From positions 25,010,362-25,074,361 of the forward strand of contig NC_091142.1 in assembly GCF_041381155.1 (NCBI RefSeq): a DNA stretch of 64,000 nucleotides, given 5' to 3'. The translations under genes and the position numbers were made by a program. The stretch comes from Argopecten irradians (Eukaryota; Mollusca; Bivalvia; Pectinida; Pectinidae). This document shows positions 34,861 through 46,800 of the stretch, piece by piece. Within the stretch, counting starts at the first letter, position 1, and each line of letters opens with the position of its first letter. A model generated the notes under the pieces. That model ran no database searches and was not told where the DNA came from. It saw only the letters and a list, made by a program, of their open reading frames with translations.

Positions 34861-37800
34861 CTACAAAAGAAGAGAAACAAATAGATCAATAATAATTCCA
34901 AGCCAATACTGGGGTTTTTGAGATACTTAACTGATGTGGGCTGAATATGATTTAATGTTGATTTGTCCCACCTTCAGGCATTTGCGATGTCACATAACCA
35001 CGTAAATATATGACGTCACAAGTACTGGAAAGTGGGACTAATCAATGGTCGATCGTATCTTGAAACCGAAATTTCATAAAGCATATAATTATGTACCAGT
35101 ATTTCCTTTAGCAACCACCTCTGTATAGAGAAAATAGGAACATTTTTTCAGGATCCCAAATGGTCATTTATAACAGAAAATGACCTTTAAAGTCTCCTTG
35201 GCTATGAAGATCACTTTTTCTCATCCCTATTGTGGTTTTATACACAGGTTTGACCATCTAAAATTAAAAAAAAAGTAGCTTTTGCCCCATTATGTTACAA
35301 ACCAAATACCTGGTACATGTACAAGTAATATGGATCATTTAATTGTATATATTGCATACTTACACTTCCAATCTCCTTGGCATCTAGTCCCAAGTCTGTA
35401 GCTATCTCTAATATACACTCAATCTCACCCAGACTGAAGTTTCCCGACGGGAATGGCATCTCCATTCTGCTGGTATCGTCTTGAAAGGCTCTATAGGAAA
35501 TGTATTTTATAATATTACTGGTATGCATTCTTTATGTTTATAAACATTGCAGAATTTATTTTGGACCAGAAACTTGTTTTCACTAGACTCTAAATACTGT
35601 ACCTGTTAATCTTAAGCAGCAACCTTCACTGGTAGTAAGGTATAGCTGTTAAATTTCGTGTAGAGAACACTTCACAAATTTATTAACAAATTTCACGTAG
35701 AGAACATTTACAAATTTCGTGTAGAGATCATTTTACAAATTTAGCATAGAAAACATTTCACAAATTTTGCATAGAGGACATTTTACAAGTTTTGTGGAGT
35801 CAGAGAACATTTTGCAAATTTTATGTAGAGAACATTTAATAAATTCTGCGTAGTGAGAGAACATTTTGCAAATTTTGTGTAAAGAACATTTAACAATCTC
35901 CTCTTTGATACTTATTTGTGGGGGCAAATGCTCGGGCACTTGTAAATTTCTAACAGTAGTAAGCCATTAAGCTATCTCAATTATCATTATTTCTTTTTGA
36001 TATGCAGGTGTTCAGATTTGTGATTTCCTAAAGACAAAACTGTAGAAACTGAAAATGTATTGCTATCTAAGATGATGTCTTTACTTTTTTGTCTTCAAGC
36101 TTAAATAACTTATTCATTCCCTTATGTGAATTTTACCTTCAACATTTTACCTTTAGATTCAGCAGCTTATCATACAACTAGTGCATTACACAACACCATG
36201 ATCAGAATAAAACTGCGTCATAAGACAAACAACAAATTAAACTTACATCAGCTGTTTTCTTGCAATTTCAGCGAAAGCATCAGAGCACTTGAAAGCTTTG
36301 TTTTCTTTCTCTGTGATTTTTGCATTTGCTGCTTCTTTCTCTGTAATATATACATTAAATAATAACCACAATTGCAGAGAAAACAATCATATACAAACAA
36401 ATAAAAACAAAAATCAGAACTTACTGACAATATACTCGCAACAGGTCTCTAGAATATTAATATCAAACATCACTAAAACTTGGCTGATTATTGTCTCTGT
36501 AACATGGCTGATCTAAAGTTTCAAACAAGGGGGAGATAATCTAGCTTAATATTTCACCTGAGAAAGTCTTGTAAAAAAACTAGGGTCTAGTGGCCAGTGT
36601 CGCCAACTGACAGCTACAGTGTTTAATTCATAACATGTTTCTGCAGAAAAATTATAAATTATAACTTCAAACAATATCTCAAATGATTCCACCTTTCTGT
36701 CCCCTATACATATTTCTAAATGCCAGAAATTCAAATTTTGGAATAAACAGTATCTTTCAAATTTGAACTTTATCTGTATATGGACCAAAGAAAATCCTTC
36801 ATTTTATCAAACTTCTTGTGCTGATTATAACTATTAATATTAAATTCTGATTTTCCACTATACCCAATGGCTAATACACTTTGAAGGGCAATATCTAGCA
36901 TATCGACTTGGTGTTTCCATTTTTAGAAACACTGTGTCAATATTCCTGTTGTGACGTCACACCAGAGTTGATATTACTAAGGTCACTAAGTGAATATTGT
37001 GATAGTGACGTCACAATACCCCGACATTGATTTCTTTGGAAAGTTGTTATCAAGCCATGCTTCATGCATTTTTATACTAATTAGCATGAAGAAAACATTT
37101 TAAAATATTTATCTTTGATTTGGTCCATATGGTGTTATATCACCCTGGTAGAATATCAGATACCCGGTAATAACCTCGTGCTACGTCTTTGATCATTATT
37201 TTATTCTACCAGGGCGGTATCACAGCAAAGGTCCATGATCAATAACAACATGTATTATAATCATTACAAATCATCTATATATGTTAATGTGTTGTTACCT
37301 TCCTGTGTTTGTCCTTTTGGTTTTGCAAACATCCTTGAGCACATGTCCATTTCCATTACTTTACAATTCTTCACATCCCTACAATGTAATTATGATGACA
37401 GACTTTATCTTTATGTCGAGTGTGCTTCAATCAGTAAGATTTAATATTACAACAAAACACAATACAAATAACAGTTAGTTCAAGAGTCAGATTGTTCATT
37501 GATACAAATCCATATTTCAGTAGTCTAACATCCTCACATTTTAACAATATTTAGACGCATATATTCATCAGCTTCTCGGCTACAGAGAGTTTCTCTTTAA
37601 TTCCATCAGTTCAGGATCATTCTAGTAAACAAGAGGTCCTGAGTTTGATGCCAGGCATTTTACGTAAAATTACTGTCCTCTATTATATTAGCACTTGGGA
37701 ATAGCAATGTGAGTCTTACAAAGAAATCCTCTTATCCATCAGTCCAATTAAAATGAGACTTGTAATTCCGCTCTACTGCGATGCTCTATGTTACACTTCA

Positions 37801-40800
37801 ATACAAGATCTAACAACTCCCTGTTCAGCGCCATCTCAGCATGACCCCTATGGTTAGCCAATCAGCGTGTCCCCTATGGTTAGTCAATCAGCGTGTCGCC
37901 TGTGGTTAGCCAATCAGCGTGTCCCCTATGGTTAGTCAATCAGCGTGTCGCCTGTGGTTAGTCAATCAGCATGTCGCCTGTGGTTAGCCAATCAGCGTGT
38001 CGCCTGTGGTTAGCCAATCAGCGTGTCGCCTGTGGAATCTTCGGTGTGATTGTTTCTCTGGGAAGTGTAAACCCATACTCGTACATTCCTAGATGTTCCA
38101 ATTCTAGGCCAGGGGTCACGCTGAGGTGACCTCAAACGGGGAGTTTTTAGATCTTGTATTGGAGTGTAATAAAGAGTATCGTAGTAGAATGGAATTAGGA
38201 GTCTTAATTTAATAATATTGGTATCACCTGCTTGGTCTAGTTACTTTGTTTTCATTTTAAGCAGAGTTTTACATTCAATTCAGCAACAGCCTGACAGATG
38301 CCACTTGCATTGAAACCATGATGCTCTAATCATGGTCGTGAAAATGTTTTGAATGCATAAATCAACAAGAGATCCCAGAGGGATCTTGGCGCCCACCAAA
38401 GAATGATCTATGTCTGACAATGGAAAGAGGGATCTTTTCCCTGCTTTTCAAACTTTTTCAAACACGACTACATATAAAATTTGAAACAGATCGCTATAGT
38501 ACTTTCTAAGAAATATTGGTAACAAACTTCAACAATGAAATCCAAGCTGGCGGCGGTGCAGCCACCTTGTTGACCTATCAGTTACAAAATGCAATATGCA
38601 CCACTAGGGCCCTAAGGGAACCTACATATAAAATTTGAGAGAGATCCCTTTAGTACTTTCTGAGAAATAGCAGTAACAAACTTTAACTATCAAAATCCTA
38701 GATGGCTGCCAGGCGGCCACCTTGTTGACCTATCAGTTACAAAATGCAATATGCACCACTAGGGCCCTAAGGGAACCTACATATAAAATTTGAGAGAGAT
38801 CCCTTTAGTACTTTCTGAGAAATAGCAGTAACAAACTTTAACTACCAAAATCCAAGATGGCCGGCTGTCGGCCATCTTGTTGACCGATCGGTCCCGAAAT
38901 GCAATATGCACAACTAGGGCCCTAGGGGAACCTATATATGAAATTTGAAAAAGATCCCTTTAGTACTTTCTGAGAAATAGCAGTAACATACTTTAACTAT
39001 CAAAAACCAAGATGGTCGCCTGGCAACCATCTTGTTGACCGATTGGTCCCAAAATGCAATATGCACAACTAGGGTCCAAGGGGAACCTGCATATGAAATT
39101 TGAGAAAGATCCCTTCAGTTCTTTCTGAGGAATAGCGGTAACAAACTTTAACTATCAAAATCAAAGATGGCCGCCTGTCGGCCATCTTGTTAACTGATCG
39201 GTCCCAAATTGCATTATGCACAACTAGGGTCCTAGGGGAACATACATATCAAATTCGAGAAAGATCCCTCTAGTAGTTTCTGAGAAATAGCGGTAACAAA
39301 CTTAAACTGTCAAAATCCAAGATGGCCGGCTGTCGGCCATCTTGTTGACCAATCGGTCCCAAATTGCATTATGCACAACTAAGGTCCTAGGGGAACCTGC
39401 ATATGAAATTTAAGAAAGATCCGTTCAGTACTTTTTGAGACATAGCGGTAACAAACTTTAACTATCAAAATCCAAGATGGCCGCCTGTCGACCATCTTGT
39501 TGACTGATCGGTCCCAAAATGCAATATGCACAACTACGGTCCTAGGGGAACCTGCATATGAAATTTAAGAAAGACCCCTTCAGTGCTTTCTGAGAAATAG
39601 CGGTAACAAGAATTGTTAATGGACGGACGAGGGACGGACGGACGGAAGGACGGACCATGGACCACGGACGAAAGGCGATTTGAATAGTCCACCATCTGAT
39701 GATGGTGGGCTAAAAACATTATAGAAGCGTTTGAATGATATTGATGTGTGCGTGCGTTTGATTGGCACCTAAAGTTATGTCTTTCGAAGATCGTGGCCAA
39801 TATTTCTATTTACTTATTTCTTAACTTTCAAAAGCGTGGAAAAACAATTACAAAGGATAAGGTGTAATTTACTGTGTGAAATCGTAGAAACTATACTAAA
39901 AGCGTCAAAGGCAAATCTTTAAATGTTTGTGTTATGCAAAATTTCAAATCAATATGAAAAATTTGTTAGGTTTAAAAACACGAAATTAAGTCGCCACAAA
40001 TACAAGCTGGTGTACAGTAACCCAGAGGTTCAAAGTTTGATCCCTAGTGGAGACAGTGCTTAAATTTTATATAAAATTCCTGCTTTCTGTTACATAAGAG
40101 AAACAGGTAGAAACACATGAGAAGACTTACCTCTCTAGCTTCTTTAGCTGATCATTAATACTGCGATTACTGGGCTCCTTACGCTGAGCCCTGATTAGGT
40201 AACCTCGTGCTCTGTCAAACTCCTGTTGCTGGTGTAAGGCCTGTGATAAAACAAACTTAGTGATGACCTATAGAATCCTTATCCACCTTACACCTAACCA
40301 GTCAGGGTTCGATCCCTGGCACGGTCATGAAAAATGTAAGGAGTCAACTGTCCAATATATCATATACTTCAGTTGCCTCCCACTCGCGCTTACCTCGGGG
40401 CCATCACAAGTGATTTGTTTAATTTATATATTAACTTGTAATTGATGTAAAATAAATAGATTTTATCTACCTGTATACAACATCATCAAAGACAAAACCA
40501 TATTTCTTATCCAATAATCCGCCTGATATCCATTGACTTTTCCCATGTAATATATTTGAATATGTCACTAGTGTAATATAACCTGGAGTGATTTTCATTA
40601 TAATGTAGTCGTGATTTAACATCTAATTTAAGTAAAGTGATGTTAGGATTCCTGGACGTTGTGACAAAATGTCAGCCTCAGCTGGATTTTTGCAACACAT
40701 TTTTGCAATGAGATTCTTCGAAATGTAGGTTGTTGTAGTTATGTGATCAAGGGTATTAATTTGTGTTCATTGTATATGAAATTTTAAGAAATGAGTTAAA

Positions 40801-43800
40801 GAAGTCTATATTTTTGTGAGCCTTCTTACACGCCATGTTAAGAGTTCAAACAATTGATGCTGTCGTACATTATCATAGAGTTAAATTTAAGAACTGTTTC
40901 CTTATCAAACATAAAATATTTTTACATCAGTCTACATAGTTTACTTTATCATACTGGATTTCAAAAATATATACTATATATTTCCTACCTTGCCATAGAA
41001 GTAGAGAGCCTTAACATTTTCAGGTTCGATCTCCATCATCCTTTTACAGTAACTAATACAGCGGCCGGGTTTTTTCATCCTGTCGCTACACACAGCCATG
41101 TGATGGTACATCTTAAACAACATCTCTTGTTGTTCCTTCTCCTCTTCATCATCTTTAAGGCGGTACTCCTCCAGTATAGTGGCAGCCTGTAGGATACAAT
41201 TACAATCTCATTAAAGTGAATAGTCGTGCAAAGAAAACTGATATAAATGAGGTATTCCAAAAGTCTTTATATATCAAAATGATGGTCTAGTTTTGTCATG
41301 TTGTCCAGTTTTAATGGTGATATACAGTTCCCTAATTTTACCTTTCTATAATGGTGATATACCGTCCCCTAATTTTACCTTTCTATAATGGTGATATACA
41401 GCCCCCTAATTTTACCTTTCTATAATGAAATATGGTGAAATACAGTACCCTAATTTTACCTTTCTATAATGGTGATATACAGTCCCCTAATTTTACCTTT
41501 CTGTAATGGTGATATACAGTCCCCTAATTTTACCTTTCTATAATGGTGATATACAGTCCCCTAATTTTACCTTTCTATAATGGTGATATACAGTCCCCTA
41601 ATTTTACCTTTATACAGTCCCCTAATTTTACCTTTCTATAATGGTGAAATACAGTACCCTAATTTTACCTTTCTAAAATGGTGATATACAGTCCCCTAAT
41701 TTTACCTTTCTGTAATGGTGATATACAGTCCCCTAATTTTACCTTTCTGTAATGGTGATATACAGTCCCCTAATTTTACTTTCTATAATGGTGATATACA
41801 GTCCCCTAATTTTACCTTTCTATAATGGTGATATACAGTCCCCTAATTTTACCTTTCTATAATGGTGATATACAGTCCCCTAATTTTACCTTTCTATAAT
41901 GGTGATATACAGTCCCCTAATTTTACCTTTCTATAATGGTGATATACAGCCCCCTAATTTTACCTTTCTATAATGGTGATATACAGTCCCCTAATTTTAC
42001 CTTTCTATAATGGTGATATACAGTCCCCTAATTTTACCTTTCTATAATGGTGATATACAGTCCCCTAATTTTACCTTTCTATAATGGTGACCTACAGTCC
42101 CCTAATTTTACTTTTCTATAATGGTGATATACAGTCCCCTAATTTTACCTTTCTATAATGGTGATATACAGTCCCCTAATTTTACCTTTCTATAATGGTG
42201 ATATACAGTCCCCTAATTTTACCTTTCTATAATGGTGATATACAGTCCCCTAATTTTACCTTTCTATAATGGTGATATACAGTCCCCTAATTTTACCTTT
42301 CTATAATGGTGATATACAGTACCCTAATTTTACCTTTCTATAATGGTGATATACAGCCCCCTAATTTTACCTTTCTATAATGGTGATATACAGCCCCCTA
42401 ATTTTACCTTTCTATAATGGTGATATACAGTCCCCTAATTTTACCTTTCTATAATGGTGATATACCAGTCCCCCTAATTTTACCTTTTCTCTATAATGGT
42501 GATATACAGTCCCCTAATTTTACCTTTCTATAATGGTGATATACAGTCCCCTAATTTTACCTTTCTATAATGGTGATATACAGTCCCCTAATTTTACCTT
42601 TCTGTAATGGTGATATACAGTCCCCTAATTTTACCTTTCTATAATGGTGATATACAGTCCCCTAATTTTACCTTTCTTAATGGTGATATACAGTCCCCTA
42701 ATTTTACCTTTCTATAATGGTGATATACAGTCCCCTAATTTTACCTTTCTATAATGGTGATATACGTCCCTAATTTACAGTCCCCTAATTTTACTTTTCT
42801 ATAATGGTGATATACAGTCCCCTAATTTTACCTTTCTATAATGGTGATATACAGTCCCCTAATTTTACCTTTCTGTAATGGTGATATACAGTCCCCTAAT
42901 TTTACCTTTCTGTAATGTGATATACAGTCCCCTAATTTACCTTTCTGTAATGACGATATACAGTCCCCTAATTTTACCTTTCTATAATGGTGATATACAG
43001 TCCCCTAATTTTACCTTTCTATAATGGTGATATACAGTCCCCTAATTTACCTTTCTATAATGGTGATATACAGTCCCCTATTTTACCTTTCTTCTAATGG
43101 TGATATACAGTCCCCTAATTTGACCTTTCTATAATGGTGATATACAGTCCCCTAATTTTACCTTTCTATAATGGTGATATACAGTCCCCTAATTTTACCT
43201 TTCTATAATGGTGATATACAGTACCCTAATTTTACCTTTCTATAATGGTGATATACAGTCCCCTAATTTTACCTTTCTTATAATGGTGATATACAGTCCC
43301 CTAATTTTACCTTTCTATAATGGTGATATACAGTCCCCTAATTTTACCTTTCTATAATGGTGATATACAGTACCCTAATTTTACCTTTCTATAATGGTGA
43401 TATACAGTCCCCTAATTTTACCTTTCTATAATGGTGATATACAGTCCCCTAATTTTACCTTTCTATAATGGTGATATACAGTCCCCTAATTTTACCTTTC
43501 TATAATGGTGATATACAGTCCCCTAATTTTACCTTTCTATAATGGTGATATACAGTCCCCTAATTTTACCTTTCTATAATGGTGATATACAGCCCCCTAA
43601 TTTTACCTTTCTATAATGGTGATATACAGTCCCCTAATTTTACCTTTCTATAATGGTGATATACAGTCCCCTAATTTTACCTTTCTATAATGGTGATATA
43701 CAGTCCCCTAATTTTACCTTTCTATAATGGTGATATACAGTCCCCTAATTTTACCTTTCTGTAATGGTGATATACAGTCCCCTAATTTTACCTTTCTATA

Positions 43801-46800
43801 ATGGTGATATACAGTCCCCTAATTTTACCATTCTATAATGGTGATATACAGTCCCCTAATTTTACCTTTCTGTAATGGTGATATACAGTCCCCTAATTTT
43901 ACTTTTCTATAATGGTGATATATAGTCCCCTAATTTTACTTTTCTATCATGGTGATATACAGTACCCTAATTTTACCTTTCTGTAATGGTGATATACAGT
44001 CCCCTAATTTTACCTTTCTGTAATGAAGATATACAGTCCCCTAATTTGACCTTTCTGTAATGACGATATACAGTCCCCTAATTTTACCTTTCTGTAATGA
44101 CGATATACAATCCCCTAATTTTACCTTTCTATAATGGTGACCTACAGTCCCCTAATTTTACTTTTCTATCATGGTGATATACAGTCCCCTAATTTGACCT
44201 TTCTATAATGGTGATATACAGTCCCCTAATTTTACCTTTCTATAATGGTGATATACAGTCCCCTAATTTTACCTTTCTATAATGGTGATATACAGTCCCC
44301 TAATTTTACCTTTCTATAATGGTGATATACAGTCCCCTAATTTTACCTTTCTGTAATGGTGATATACAGTCCCCTAATTTGACCTTTCTATAATGGTGAT
44401 ATACAGTCCCCTAATTTTACCTTTCTATAATGGTGATATACAGTACCCTAATTTTACCTTTCTATAATGGTGATATACAGTCCCCTAATTTTACCTTTCT
44501 ATAATGGTGATATACAGTCCCCTAATTTGACCTTTCTATAATGGTGATATAGTCCCCTAATTTTACCTTTCTATAATGGTGATATACAGTCCCCTAATTT
44601 TACCTTTCTATAATGGTGATATACAGTACCCTAATTTTACCTTTCTATAATGGTGATATACAGCCCCCTAATTTTACCTTTCTATAATGGTGATATACAG
44701 CCCCCTAATTTTACCTTTCTATAATGGTGACCTACAGTCCCCTAATTTTACTTTTCTATAATGGTGATATATAGTCCCCTAATTTTACTTTTCTATCATG
44801 GTGATATACAGTACCCTAATTTTACCTTTCTATAATGGTGATATACAGCCCCCTAATTTTACCTTTCTATAATGGTGATATACAGCCCCCTAATTTTACC
44901 TTTCTATAATGGTGACCTACAGTCCCCTAATTTTACCTTTCTATAATGGTGATATACAGTCCCCTAATTTTACCTTTCTATAATGACGATATACAGTCCC
45001 CTAATTTTACTTTTCTATCATGGTGATATACAGTACCCTAATTTTACCTTTCTATAATGGTGATATATAATATAATAAGTTTTATTTCATAAGATACTGA
45101 TATAGACTTACAGCTATTTGTGTGTGTCCCAGGTCTAAACGTATATATACTATCAGTTATCAGTGCCATGCGATAGCTGGCCAGGTCTGTACATAATAGT
45201 CTGGGTTATAGGTATAGGTTTCTCGTTGTTGTGTAATGGTATGTGGTGTCTGAACATCTTATATGTAATGCTAATTGTGAAACTGGTCAGTATTAATTGG
45301 TTCAGCGTGTTACTTATGTTATGCAGTAGCTATCCATGTACATTTTTGTATCAGATGTTTCAGGTGTTGGATATCATGGCCAAATACTGATTCTCATGCT
45401 CTCGTTGTTATGTAGAAGAGAGAGGGAGAAACATAGAGGGGCACACACCTTGTGTGTGGTCCCATTTTGGGCCACATAAGATTTCACGGCTTGATTGTTA
45501 AGACGGCATTACGTCAGCACAAGCATTTTTTTTCTTTTCATTAACTCCATTTTTATATAGCACAAGTTTGAACAGTACTAGTTCAGGTTAATCATTTTTT
45601 TTTTAATCCTTTTTGGATTTATGAACTAAATGAAATTTCTATGCTAATGAACTCTATCATCCTTTATTTTACAAAATCATGATATTTAAACATTCTTAAA
45701 AATTACTATTAGTCTAAGATATTTGAAATACAATACAACAAAATTCTGTTTTACATATGTTGTTACTCTGAGCAAATGTACAATTACTTTTTTATAGCAT
45801 TTTCATTTTTACTGGTTGGTTAATACTTAAATATCATTCACAATACATTTGTAACCATGCACTTGGTAATTTCTATATATTGGTCATTTTATAATTGATT
45901 TATCACCTAACGTTTAACAGATACACAAAACACTGTGCCCAGGTCAAATTATTCAATTAATTATATTGCATCATGTACATTTATAACTGATAACTAACAA
46001 GAAACATATTATGTTCTAATATAGCTACACACTGTAATATAAATACCAATGATTAATTAGAGAATATTTTTCCACTTTATTAATAGTACAGATTTTCTTA
46101 AAGCAGTGTAACAATTTATTGCTAAATTTTTATATACTCTGTGACTTATCCATGGTATGCTGTTGTACTATAATTTTTCATATGGAAGTTCTTTTAACAT
46201 TTTATATTGTGACATTAATACATTTGATATTCATATTCACTTAAACATAATGTAAAATATACAATGTAAAATATACAAACACATTAACTTACAAAATAAT
46301 TTGGGGAATGCCCAATGCAGTTTTATGCTGGGTTCACATAAGTTGAAATATGTTCCTCTTGCTTTATTTACACAACTTTGCTACATTTATTACTTGCACA
46401 ACAACAAAGAACTTCCTGTGAATTGTATCATTACATTAATTGTTTACCAGTCTTAGTCTAATTAAAGACGAGGCATCATGCTAGTGTTTTAAAACGATAT
46501 GATGTTGACCTAGCGCTATTCATTTGCTTTCATTTTCATTTTTATTTTAATAACAGCATAATTATCATGAATATGTCGAAGTCCTGTAATTGTTTTTGTA
46601 TTTTGCTTACACAAACTCTAGCTACAAATATAGAATCAGTTCTTGTATGTTCTTCAAGTTGATTTACATTGTACATCATTTATAATTATTAAGTACATAA
46701 TCTATAATTATCAAGCTTTATATAAATTCATATGATAATGTTTAAGTCTTGTATCAATTTAGATTGTATTTCGGAAACATAGCGGAATATAATAAGTTTT

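Noticed and set aside
40306..40316. tRNA gene suggested by a perfect B box
   Set aside because: No A box, acceptor stem or anticodon arm can be folded around it; kept only as a possible SINE fragment.
41312..45066. CRISPR-like array
   Set aside because: The 37-bp units are contiguous without unique spacers, and the context is a eukaryotic intron.
45113..45150. Minus-strand TPR-like reading RLDLGHTQIA before a donor, first considered as the missing FKBP6 exon
   Set aside because: The frame has stops upstream and no phase-compatible acceptor; the true exon was found at 47499-47558 with perfect phase and better similarity.
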